Source: Clostridia bacterium
GTDB lineage: Bacteria > Bacillota > Clostridia > Oscillospirales > CAG-272
Assembly (NCBI GenBank): GCA_017629925.1
Contig: JAGBWH010000020.1
Coordinates: 1 to 7,411 of the forward strand
DNA length: 7,411 nucleotides
Direction of reading: 5' to 3'
This document shows, in pieces, positions 1 through 6,489 of this stretch. The translations under genes were made by a program, and so were the position numbers. Below the pieces are notes generated by a model, which worked only from the letters and a program-made list of their open reading frames with translations, was not told the DNA's origin and did no database searches. How positions within the stretch are numbered: position 1 is the stretch's first letter; each line of letters starts with the position of its first letter.

Positions 1-570
1 AGACCCAGTGATTACCAAAAGCTCCCCAACTATAAAGACTATCGTTATGCTGATGAGCCTATGGATATTCCCGTAGAAGTGGATATTAGCGCTTTTGGAG
101 ATATTCCTGCAGGTAGCAATATCGTTGTCAATGTTTACCAAGAAATGCAAGGCAAATCGCTGCTCTATATTCGCTCCGACGTGATGACCACGGGCGGTGC
201 GTATCCCATTGATGCCGCCATTTCTGTGCCCAACGGTTTCGTGCTGGTTGACGCTGATCCCAACTCTCCCAGCAGTTTGTTTGTAAAAGCCGTCAATAGC
301 TGCAAAGGTCTCAAAGGCGAAGACCTCTACCCCTTCATTATTGAAGCTTTGAAACTCTACGATCAAACCGACGATAAGATCCAAGGTGTCACACAAGCCA
401 AGCTGGATTTGGCGAAATATATCAGCGAATACAATGCTGGCATAGTAAGAGATAACGTGCTCATGCAAGAATCCATTGACACTATGCAAAAATCTCACCC
501 CAACGCCGCTTTGCACGCTTCGCTGCTTTTGGGCTTGTTGCTTTGCATCAAGCGCTTCATCCATCTATAA
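1..570 (+). CDS. Unknown protein, 3' part only (5' end outside window)
   Basis: The reading frame is open from base 1 through a TAA at 568-570, giving at least 189 codons. The ATG at 61 has no Shine-Dalgarno site upstream, and the 20 codons before it read as ordinary protein (tyrosine- and charge-rich), so the gene almost certainly begins outside the window. I do not recognise the family. The visible part starts with a beta-rich stretch containing VEVDISAFGDIPAGSNIVV and later VPNGFVLVDADP. It then becomes mostly helical and polar (GEDLYPFIIEALKLYDQ and on to IDTMQ), and ends in a short leucine-rich, basic tail (LLLGLLLCIKRFIHL). The tail is too short to be a confident membrane span and could reflect a late frameshift. 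The lipoprotein gene follows after 16 bases, so the two are probably co-transcribed. The coding call is supported by the long open frame and normal codon use; function is unknown. Confidence 0.7.
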   Translation, partial: RPSDYQKLPNYKDYRYADEPMDIPVEVDISAFGDIPAGSNIVVNVYQEMQGKSLLYIRSDVMTTGGAYPIDAAISVPNGFVLVDADPNSPSSLFVKAVNSCKGLKGEDLYPFIIEALKLYDQTDDKIQGVTQAKLDLAKYISEYNAGIVRDNVLMQESIDTMQKSHPNAALHASLLLGLLLCIKRFIHL

Positions 571-572
571 GA

Positions 573-578
573 AAGGAG
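573..578 (+). promoter_or_regulatory. Ribosome binding site that sets the lipoprotein start
   Basis: AAGGAG lies 8 nt before the ATG at 587 but only 2 nt before the in-frame ATG at 581. The spacing therefore selects 587, which also places the typical MKK basic n-region of a lipoprotein signal at the N-terminus. Confidence 0.8.
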
Positions 579-586
579 TGATGAGC

Positions 587-1366
587 ATGAAAAAAATTCT
601 TTGTTTGTGTCTTGCAGGTCTTTTGTGTCTCTTTTGCCTTGCCTCTTGCGATGGCAAAAACGGCTCCGAAGACATTTCCACCACAGTAAAAATCGAAATG
701 CCCGATGTCAACTCCGATCCCTTAACCGGTCCTATTTTGGTGCTTGATAGTTATAGAGATGATGGTGCATACACCTTCGATTACATTCTTCAAAAAGTGA
801 ATGCTTCCAAGCCTACAAAATGTGTCAACAACGTCTCTACCTACAACCCCGACACCGTGCGTACCCTCATTTCTTCTGAAACCTACACCATCGCCAATGT
901 TGGTGGTGAAGACATGGTACGACTGGCGTATATCTATCAATCCATTGAAGAAATCAAAGTAGAAAATGGTCAAATCATCTCTGCGGGCGGTATCGTTACC
1001 ACCCAAGGCATCGAATATTCCAAATTGTCCGAGGTGGGTGGCAATGCTTTCGTTCTCACTCCCAGTGGCTACAATTTGACACGTGAGGCTTTCACGGGCT
1101 ACCATATCCAATACTTTGAAACCTCTCGCACCATCAACTTCCGTGGCACTCTCAAAGCTGACCAAGTGGAAAAGGTGCTGGGCGTTGACTACTCCAAAGA
1201 CGTCATCGCGGCGCAAGTGGAATTCGTCATTTCCGCTGATACAGGCCTGCTGTCCACGATGACCGTCACCTTGAAATTCCCCGCAGATGTGGATAAAGTC
1301 GGTCAAGAGGCCATTCACTATACCGCTGACTATTCCTATGATGTGCAATCCTTTGTGGTAGAATAA
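587..1366 (+). CDS. Secreted lipoprotein of unknown function
   Basis: The predicted protein is 259 aa. It opens with a type II signal peptide: basic MKK, a hydrophobic core, and lipobox LASC with the lipidated cysteine at residue 21. It should be attached to the outer face of the cytoplasmic membrane. The signal is unusually cysteine-rich (residues 6, 8, 14, 17 and 21). After a short acidic and serine linker (about 22-45) the mature part is a mix of short beta segments. The C-terminal third has a run of alternating strands (AAQVEFVISADTGLLSTMTV at 208-227, then FPADV and IHYTADYSYDV). This pattern is reminiscent of LolA/LppX-like beta-sheet lipoproteins, which bind or carry hydrophobic ligands, but that is a weak structural impression and not a family assignment. 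No catalytic motif is visible. The gene sits 16 bases after an unrecognised gene and is followed directly by a terminator, so it ends its operon. Longer upstream in-frame starts (e.g. 476) would hide the signal peptide and are rejected. Confidence 0.85.
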   Translation: MKKILCLCLAGLLCLFCLASCDGKNGSEDISTTVKIEMPDVNSDPLTGPILVLDSYRDDGAYTFDYILQKVNASKPTKCVNNVSTYNPDTVRTLISSETYTIANVGGEDMVRLAYIYQSIEEIKVENGQIISAGGIVTTQGIEYSKLSEVGGNAFVLTPSGYNLTREAFTGYHIQYFETSRTINFRGTLKADQVEKVLGVDYSKDVIAAQVEFVISADTGLLSTMTVTLKFPADVDKVGQEAIHYTADYSYDVQSFVVE

Positions 1367-1383
1367 TCAGAATCGTATTTTTT

Positions 1384-1420
1384 AAGAGGTTTTCACTTTG
1401 GTGGAAACCTCTTTTTCTTT
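1384..1420 (+). terminator. Intrinsic terminator after the lipoprotein gene
   Basis: A 13-bp stem pairs 1384-1396 with 1401-1413. It has one G-U pair, the four-base loop TTTG, and a T-rich tail (TTTTTCTTT) running to 1420. It begins 17 bases after the stop codon. The left flank is also T-rich, which would be an A tract on the other strand, so it should work in the + direction only. It separates the left operon from the UPF0371-exporter unit. Confidence 0.92.
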
Positions 1421-1454
1421 GGATTTTATTGACTTGGAAATTAAAAATTACCTA

Positions 1455-1490
1455 TTTACTTTTACATGATATCTATGATATAATTATAAT
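1455..1490 (+). promoter_or_regulatory. SigA-type promoter with two abutting -10 boxes
   Basis: Two consensus TATAAT boxes lie end to end at 1479-1484 and 1485-1490. The first carries an extended -10 (TG at 1476-1477) and pairs with a TTTACT -35 at 1455-1460 with 18-nt spacing. The second pairs with TTTACA at 1461-1466, also at 18 nt. Transcription would start around 1491-1498, giving a leader of roughly 55-65 nt before the ATG at 1555. The region is very AT-rich and lies just after a terminator, as expected for a new transcription unit. Confidence 0.8.
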
Positions 1491-1508
1491 GTAAAATAAG
1501 AAAAGTAT

Positions 1509-1521
1509 TGTCAATTTGACA
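1509..1521 (+). promoter_or_regulatory. Palindrome in the leader, candidate operator
   Basis: TGTCAA and TTGACA face each other around a single T. The 13-bp element lies about 10-30 bases downstream of the predicted transcription start and 33 bases before the UPF0371 start codon, a usual place for a repressor site. As RNA the arms could not form a hairpin because the loop would be one base, so a DNA-binding dimer is the more natural reader. No regulator gene is visible nearby, so the operator role is inference. Confidence 0.35.
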
Positions 1522-1554
1522 TGAACATTACATCGCTTGAGAAGGCAGGACCAA

Positions 1555-3039
1555 ATGAAAAAAATCGGATTTGATAACGACAAATATATTGCCCTTCAAT
1601 CACAAAAGATTGAGGAGAGAATTGCTCGCTTTGGTGGCAAACTGTATCTGGAATTTGGTGGAAAATTGTTTGATGACCACCATGCCTCTCGCGTGTTGCC
1701 CGGATTTGCACCCGACAGTAAAATCCGTATGCTCACCACCTTAAAAGACCAAGCAGAGATTGTGATTGTGGTCAATTCTGGCGATATTGAGAAAAACAAA
1801 GTCAGAGGAGACTTAGGCATTACCTATGACCAAGACGTTTTGCGACTGATTGATGCATTTCGTGGTTTTGGATTGCTGGTGGGGTGCGTGGTGCTCACGA
1901 AATACGAAGGGCAAATCACCGCCGACGCCTTCAAGCGTCGCCTTGAAACGCTGGGTATGAAAGTGTATTGCCATTACCACATTCCGGGCTATCCCTCAGA
2001 CATCAACGGCATTGTCAGCGAGCAAGGGCTTGGGCGCAATCCCTATATCGAAACCACCCGTCCTTTGGTGGTGGTCACCGCGCCTGGTCCGGGAAGTGGC
2101 AAAATGGCAACCTGTCTCAGCCAACTCTACCATGACTACCGTCGTGGCATTGCCTCGGGTTATGCAAAATTTGAAACCTTCCCCATTTGGAACTTGCCAC
2201 TCAAACACCCCGTCAATGTGGCGTACGAAGCCGCCACGGCAGACCTTGATGATGTGAATATGATTGACCCATTCCACCTCGAAGTCTACCACGAAGCCAC
2301 CGTCAACTACAATCGCGATGTGGAAATTTTCCCCGTTCTTCGTGCCATGTTTGAGAAAATCGGGCAAACCGCCCCCTACCGCTCCCCCACGGAGATGGGC
2401 GTTAATATGGCAGGCTTTTGCATCACAGATGACCAAGCCGTCAGGGAAGCGGCTTCACAGGAGATCATTCGCCGTTACTATGCGGCAAAAGTTAATTATC
2501 GTAAAGGGCTGATTGACCAAACCGAGCAAAACCGCATCAAACTGCTCATGGATGTAGCAGGCATTTCGGTGGAAAGTCGCAAAGTCATTGAGATTGCTTG
2601 CAAAAAAGCGGAACAAACAGGCGTTCCTGCTGTGGCAATGGAACTCTCCGATGGCAGAATTGTCACAGGCAGAAACTCCAATCTGCTCGGCGCTGCTTCT
2701 GCGATGATCTTAAACGCCCTTAAGATGCTTGCGGGCATTCCGGACGACATTCATTTGTTGTCTCCCGATATTATCGTGCCGATACAGGATTTGAAAACAC
2801 ATCATTTAGGCAATCACAATCCACGTCTGCATACAGACGAAATCTTGATTGCACTTGCCATTTCCGCTGTGGACGATCCTTATGCCGCCCATGCCATGGC
2901 GCAACTCAAGTATTTAGAAGGGGGCGAGATGCACTCCTCTGTGATTTTATCGCAGGTGGATGAAGGGGTTTTGCGCAAGCTGGGCATCAACTTCACCACA
3001 GAACCTAAATATCAAACCAAAAAACTGTTTCACGGATAA
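1555..3039 (+). CDS. UPF0371/DUF1846 family protein
   Basis: The 494-aa product has the full length usual for the UPF0371 (DUF1846) family and matches it from end to end by recognisable stretches. The N-terminus is [17 protein letters not shown]. The block [19 protein letters not shown] is at 33-51, [20 protein letters not shown] at 72-91, and [20 protein letters not shown] at 173-192. The C-terminal block [20 protein letters not shown] is at 459-478. The GPGSGK at 178-183 resembles a P-loop and suggests nucleotide or phosphate binding, but the biochemical activity of this cytosolic family is, as far as I know, not established. The ATG at 1555 is chosen because AAGG (1542-1545) and AGGA (1547-1550) lie just upstream; the in-frame TTG at 1537 has no such site. 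The gene is first in its transcription unit, and the adaptor gene follows 32 bases later without a terminator. Family call confident; function open. Confidence 0.93.
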   Translation: MKKIGFDNDKYIALQSQKIEERIARFGGKLYLEFGGKLFDDHHASRVLPGFAPDSKIRMLTTLKDQAEIVIVVNSGDIEKNKVRGDLGITYDQDVLRLIDAFRGFGLLVGCVVLTKYEGQITADAFKRRLETLGMKVYCHYHIPGYPSDINGIVSEQGLGRNPYIETTRPLVVVTAPGPGSGKMATCLSQLYHDYRRGIASGYAKFETFPIWNLPLKHPVNVAYEAATADLDDVNMIDPFHLEVYHEATVNYNRDVEIFPVLRAMFEKIGQTAPYRSPTEMGVNMAGFCITDDQAVREAASQEIIRRYYAAKVNYRKGLIDQTEQNRIKLLMDVAGISVESRKVIEIACKKAEQTGVPAVAMELSDGRIVTGRNSNLLGAASAMILNALKMLAGIPDDIHLLSPDIIVPIQDLKTHHLGNHNPRLHTDEILIALAISAVDDPYAAHAMAQLKYLEGGEMHSSVILSQVDEGVLRKLGINFTTEPKYQTKKLFHG

Positions 3040-3071
3040 TTCATTTACATCACCAAAAAAGGAATAAAAGC

Positions 3072-4490
3072 ATGAAAAAACATACCAAAATGCTCATCAT
3101 TCGTATTTCGATTGCGGTTTTGATTGTAGCTGTCATCGTTGGCTTGGTTGTATTCATTGTCAAACATAACCGCCAAGACAAACACGAGGATAAATATACC
3201 ATCACAAGAGGGACACTCTATAACACCGTCTCCTCTTCAGGCATGATTCAGCGCCAAAAATTTACCGCCAAAATTCCTCTTGTGGTCTATGATAAATGGC
3301 TGGAAGATCCCACGCTTGATATCGAGGACATGGCGGATTTTGAAGGATATGTTTTTGAAACCAACTGGGCAGATATTTTGCTTTCCGAGGAGGCTTCTCC
3401 GATTTCCTATCGTGTAAAAACCATTCATCCTACCTTAAAGGAAAAACCTTTATCCTTCCGAGAAGATGGCAATGAAATAGACGAGCCTGTGGTTTTGCTG
3501 GAACTTGTACCTGTTTATTTTAATGTAGAGCAGATAGAGGAAATCTATGAGAAAGCGTCTGCCTCAGGCGATGCGGATACCATGCTCGCCATGCTTCTTT
3601 ACCTCATGTTTGAAGCCCCTGCAGGCTCAGTTGACCCTGACTTGGTATCGCAAATCCTGATAGAAAAAGAGGAGGAAACCAAAGTCATTACCACCGCTTT
3701 TACCAGCACACTGATGAAAAATGCCTCCACCACGGGGGAAGATTTAGACTACCAAATCTCTCAAGTGCCCTACGAAGTGGGCGATATGGTCAATATTGCC
3801 AGCACACTGTTCTCCCTTTCCTATGACCAAACCATGGTCTACTATACGGTATCTGAAAAAGACTATGCCAAAATTGATGAACGTCTGCGCGCAGGCGAGC
3901 ACGTTTATGCCGCCTTGTCAATTGAAGCGTTGGGGGGCAAAGTAGGGCTTGCAGACGTAATCCGCGATGAAGACACTCCGCCTTCCTACTCTCAAGTAGC
4001 GGGCGTTACCTACTATAAAGTATGGGCAAAACTTGTCTATGCAGAACAAAAACTCCAACAAGTACCCAAAACCGAGGACGGAGAAGATGGAAAAGAGGTA
4101 GAAGTCGAAACTGTACTCGTTGGGGACTACACCTACTATGATCCCATTCTCACCCCTGAATATCTTGAAGGCTTGGGTGTGCCTGTTGACAGAATTCTGT
4201 ATGAATATGAGGTAGTCGCAGGCTATTCTGTGACGGTCACTTCTCAAAAAGAAGCCATGCAAAATGTGCTGATTGTCAATACAAAATGCATCCAATACGA
4301 TAGTGCGAATCATCCCTTCGTATGGTTGCAATCTGAAGATGGCAAGAGCGAAGTCAGGGCAGAAATCAAGGTGATTATGTCTAACGGCAAAGAAACCGCC
4401 ATTGCTCCCGCCGAGAATGCAAGTGTAAAGATAAAAGAGGGCGATATTGTCAAATACAATGACGATTCCTCCCTTTTGGGCATTTTCTAA
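3072..4490 (+). CDS. Divergent adaptor (membrane fusion protein) of a MacAB/YknXYZ-type ABC exporter
   Basis: The 472-aa protein has one N-terminal membrane anchor (about 8-30) with a short basic cytoplasmic head, so the bulk should be outside the membrane. After the anchor comes YTITRGTLYNTVSSSGMIQ (42-60), the usual entry of HlyD/MacA-type adaptors. A half lipoyl-like strand set appears at about 233-250 (PYEVGDMVNIASTLFSLS). A beta-barrel-like part follows at about 254-283 (MVYYTVSEKDYAKIDERLRAG). The C-terminal segment at about 415-472 (WLQSEDGKSEVRAEIKV, then VKIKEGDIVKYND) resembles a membrane-proximal domain. Between residues 65 and 230, where classical MacA has a long coiled-coil hairpin, there is instead mixed sequence with only a short helical stretch around 152-182. 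An acidic linker lies at 333-347. The AAGGA at 3059-3063, 8 nt upstream, supports the start. The ATPase gene overlaps by 1 base, and position before ATPase and permease matches adaptor-ATPase-permease operons such as yknXYZ. Substrate unknown. Confidence 0.8.
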   Translation: MKKHTKMLIIRISIAVLIVAVIVGLVVFIVKHNRQDKHEDKYTITRGTLYNTVSSSGMIQRQKFTAKIPLVVYDKWLEDPTLDIEDMADFEGYVFETNWADILLSEEASPISYRVKTIHPTLKEKPLSFREDGNEIDEPVVLLELVPVYFNVEQIEEIYEKASASGDADTMLAMLLYLMFEAPAGSVDPDLVSQILIEKEEETKVITTAFTSTLMKNASTTGEDLDYQISQVPYEVGDMVNIASTLFSLSYDQTMVYYTVSEKDYAKIDERLRAGEHVYAALSIEALGGKVGLADVIRDEDTPPSYSQVAGVTYYKVWAKLVYAEQKLQQVPKTEDGEDGKEVEVETVLVGDYTYYDPILTPEYLEGLGVPVDRILYEYEVVAGYSVTVTSQKEAMQNVLIVNTKCIQYDSANHPFVWLQSEDGKSEVRAEIKVIMSNGKETAIAPAENASVKIKEGDIVKYNDDSSLLGIF

Positions 4491-5197
4491 TGGGAAAAGA
4501 ACCACTTTTGATGTTGTCCCACATCAATAAAACATATATGCTGGGCGAGCTTCCTTTTCAGGTGCTACACGATGTGTCGTTTTCTGTTGAGGAAGGGGAG
4601 TTCGTCTCCATATTAGGACCGTCAGGCTCCGGGAAATCCACCCTGATGAATATCATTGGTTGTCTTGACACAGCCAATAGTGGCGTATATCGCCTCAGAG
4701 ATAAAGAAGTGAGTGATATATCAGAGTCTCAATTAGCTCAAATTCGCAATAGAGAAATCGGATTTGTGTTCCAAAACTTCCAGTTGCTCACGAAAATTTC
4801 GGCTGTAGAGAATGTCATGTTGCCTTTGGTGTATGCTCGCTGTCCTCGCAAGGAACGATACGAGAGAGCGATGTCGATGCTTGCCAAAGTAGGACTTGAA
4901 AATAAAGCCCAAAACACCCCCCTGCAACTATCCGGTGGTCAAATGCAAAGAGTGGCGATTGCAAGAGCACTCGTCACCCAGCCTGCCATTTTGCTCGCAG
5001 ATGAGCCCACAGGTGCATTGGATCAAAAAACCGGAGAGCAGATCATGGAACTTTTCTCCTCACTTCACGACGAAGGAAAAACCATCGTCATGATTACCCA
5101 TAGCCATAAAATATCTTCTTATGCCAAACGTGTGGTGCATATTGTAGACGGACATCTGTATAGCGAAGAAGAATATAAGGCTATGCTGCAAGAATAG
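4490..5197 (+). CDS. ABC exporter ATPase, MacB/LolD/YknY type
   Basis: The 235-aa stand-alone nucleotide-binding subunit has every ABC motif in order. These are Walker A GPSGSGKS (43-50), Q-loop glutamine 95 in VFQNF, signature LSGGQ (147-151), Walker B ILLADEP (167-173) with catalytic Glu172, D-loop GALD (175-178), and switch His204 in MITHSH. Length and sequence style (VLHDVSFSVEEGEFVSILGP, GALDQKTGEQIM) place it in the MacB/LolD group of type VII ABC systems. There ATP hydrolysis drives a mechanical movement of the permease and not transport through the membrane. The start codon overlaps the adaptor stop (TAATG), with no clear Shine-Dalgarno site, so translation is probably coupled to the adaptor. 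An ATG at 4511 is possible but would remove the usual lead-in before the first strand. The permease gene follows 11 bases later. Confidence 0.95.
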   Translation: MGKEPLLMLSHINKTYMLGELPFQVLHDVSFSVEEGEFVSILGPSGSGKSTLMNIIGCLDTANSGVYRLRDKEVSDISESQLAQIRNREIGFVFQNFQLLTKISAVENVMLPLVYARCPRKERYERAMSMLAKVGLENKAQNTPLQLSGGQMQRVAIARALVTQPAILLADEPTGALDQKTGEQIMELFSSLHDEGKTIVMITHSHKISSYAKRVVHIVDGHLYSEEEYKAMLQE

Positions 5198-5201
5198 GAG
5201 G
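5196..5201 (+). promoter_or_regulatory. Strong ribosome binding site overlapping the ATPase stop codon
   Basis: A perfect AGGAGG shares its first two bases with the TAG stop of the ATPase gene (5195-5197) and sits 7 nt before the permease ATG. The overlap suggests coupled translation and a good supply of permease. Confidence 0.75.
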
Positions 5202-5208
5202 GAAGAAG

Positions 5209-6411
5209 ATGTTTTTGAATTTACTTCGTATCTCTTTTACCTCTCTTCGCACCAACAAAATGCGCACCTTTCTCACCATGCTGGGCATTATCATTGGTAT
5301 TTCCTCCATCATTGCCTTTATCACCATTGGTGAAGGGGTAACGTATGCGGTCATTGACCAGTTGAGCGGTCTGGGGGGCAACCGTGTAAACGTTTCCATC
5401 CAAAACACGACTGTAAAGTCTGGGTTTACCGACGAAGAACTCGCCATGTTTGAAGAACTAAAAGGGGTGAAGGGCATCTCCCCCACCATGCGCGAAAATC
5501 GCACGATTACCCTCTCTCCTCAGTTGACCAATAGCGTCTATCATGAAACCACCTATGCCAATCGCCGAGTGATGGGTGTCAATAACTTTTATTTCTCAGC
5601 CGATGCCAAAAATTCTTTGAAATATGGCAGAGTCATTACCATAGATGATATCAAATTCTCCACCAATGTTTGTGTGCTTGGTTACCAATGCTGGGAAACC
5701 TTTTATGGCAACTACAATCCTGTGGGCGAAACCATCAAAATCGCCAATGTGGATTTCACCATCGTGGGTGTCATGAATAAATTGGTCGGCATTGATGTGA
5801 GTGGCAACAATTCCATTCTTGTTCCCTATACCATGGCGGTGAACTCCCTTGGCATGGGGCATGTCAGGTCATTTGACGTGGTGGTGGATGATGACACGGA
5901 TATGCAAGACGCCGTGGATAGAATTGACACACTATGCTCCGCTTTGATGAGTAGCGACCAAGGCAGGGCTTACTCACTCACCAATCGCCAAGAGGTCATG
6001 GACATGGTCGTCACCATCACAGACCTTGTGCTGGGTATGCTGGCGGGAATTGCCGCCATCGCATTGCTGGTAGGCGGTATCGGTATCATGAATATGATGC
6101 TGGTAACCGTCAGCGAGCGCACCGCAGAAATTGGGTTAAGGAAGGCGCTGGGCGCCAAGCCATACGTGATTTTGCTTCAGTTTTTGCTTGAAGCCGTTAT
6201 GCTTAGCTTGGTGGGGGGCATTTTAGGCGTGCTCTTCGGATTGGGCTTATCCGGACTTGCCTCGTTCCTCATCGGATACGCATTTTCATTTAAACTCTCC
6301 ACAATTTTGGCAGCAACAGGTTTTTCTTTCTTTGTGGGGGTCATATTCGGCATTCTACCTGCCAGAAAAGCAGCCAAAATGAATCCCATTGAAGCGCTAC
6401 GTTCCAACTAA
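5209..6411 (+). CDS. ABC exporter permease, MacB/FtsX type (YknZ-like)
   Basis: The 400-aa membrane protein has the four-helix MacB layout. A short amphipathic start with LRTNKMRTFLTMLGIIIGI leads into helix 1 (about 21-41). A large extracytoplasmic domain follows (about 42-268, the MacB periplasmic core). Helices 2 (about 271-297), 3 (about 324-356) and 4 (about 363-384) complete the fold. Family hallmarks are GIGIMNMMLVTVSERTAEIG (290-309) running into LRKALGA, and the C-terminal GILPARKAAKMNPIEALR (381-398). About 400 aa is normal for the Gram-positive form that lacks the fused ATPase of proteobacterial MacB. It should dimerise, bind the ATPase through its cytoplasmic ends, and contact the adaptor through the outer domain. 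In well-studied relatives the cargo ranges from macrolides to peptides and lipoproteins, and in YknXYZ to protection against a toxic peptide. The cargo here cannot be read from the sequence. A terminator follows 5 bases after the stop. Confidence 0.95.
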   Translation: MFLNLLRISFTSLRTNKMRTFLTMLGIIIGISSIIAFITIGEGVTYAVIDQLSGLGGNRVNVSIQNTTVKSGFTDEELAMFEELKGVKGISPTMRENRTITLSPQLTNSVYHETTYANRRVMGVNNFYFSADAKNSLKYGRVITIDDIKFSTNVCVLGYQCWETFYGNYNPVGETIKIANVDFTIVGVMNKLVGIDVSGNNSILVPYTMAVNSLGMGHVRSFDVVVDDDTDMQDAVDRIDTLCSALMSSDQGRAYSLTNRQEVMDMVVTITDLVLGMLAGIAAIALLVGGIGIMNMMLVTVSERTAEIGLRKALGAKPYVILLQFLLEAVMLSLVGGILGVLFGLGLSGLASFLIGYAFSFKLSTILAATGFSFFVGVIFGILPARKAAKMNPIEALRSN

Positions 6412-6416
6412 AAATC

Positions 6417-6457
6417 AAAGAGAGAATATAGCTCGATGGCTACATTCTCTCTTTTTT
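6417..6457 (+). terminator. Probable bidirectional terminator between convergent genes
   Basis: A 16-bp stem pairs 6417-6432 with 6439-6454 around a six-base loop, with a single A-C mismatch. On the + strand it ends in six T (6452-6457), terminating the exporter operon. On the minus strand the stem ends in TTT, followed after GA by TTTT (complement of 6411-6414), so it can also stop transcripts of the hydrolase gene, whose stop codon lies 33 bases away at 6490. One hairpin therefore appears to serve both converging units. Confidence 0.88.
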
Positions 6458-6489
6458 GGTGAATATTTTCATTGAGACGTTTTTGAAAC

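Noticed and set aside
178..280. Search for a catalytic or binding motif in the first gene (TTGGAYP, VPNGFVLVDADP)
   Set aside because: These short stretches do not match a motif I can name, so no function was assigned.
722..1348. A 208-codon open frame on the minus strand opposite the lipoprotein gene
   Set aside because: It lies wholly inside a well-supported + strand gene with a signal peptide, ribosome site and terminator. The minus frame has no ribosome site or recognisable protein features.
1429..1434. TTGACT as a -35 for the UPF0371 promoter
   Set aside because: It is 44 nt from the nearest TATAAT, so it cannot pair with it.
1483..1514. Possible minus-strand promoter (TTGACA at 1514-1509, TATAAT at 1488-1483)
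   Set aside because: The spacing is 20 nt, too long for a good promoter. Both boxes are by-products of palindromes, and transcription would run antisense into the lipoprotein gene.
3918..4505. A 195-codon minus-strand open frame opposite the adaptor
   Set aside because: No start signals, and it spans the junction of two + strand genes in a compact operon.
3072..6411. Naming the exporter as a macrolide or antibiotic resistance pump
   Set aside because: MacB-type family membership does not define the cargo, and no substrate-specific feature or regulator is visible.
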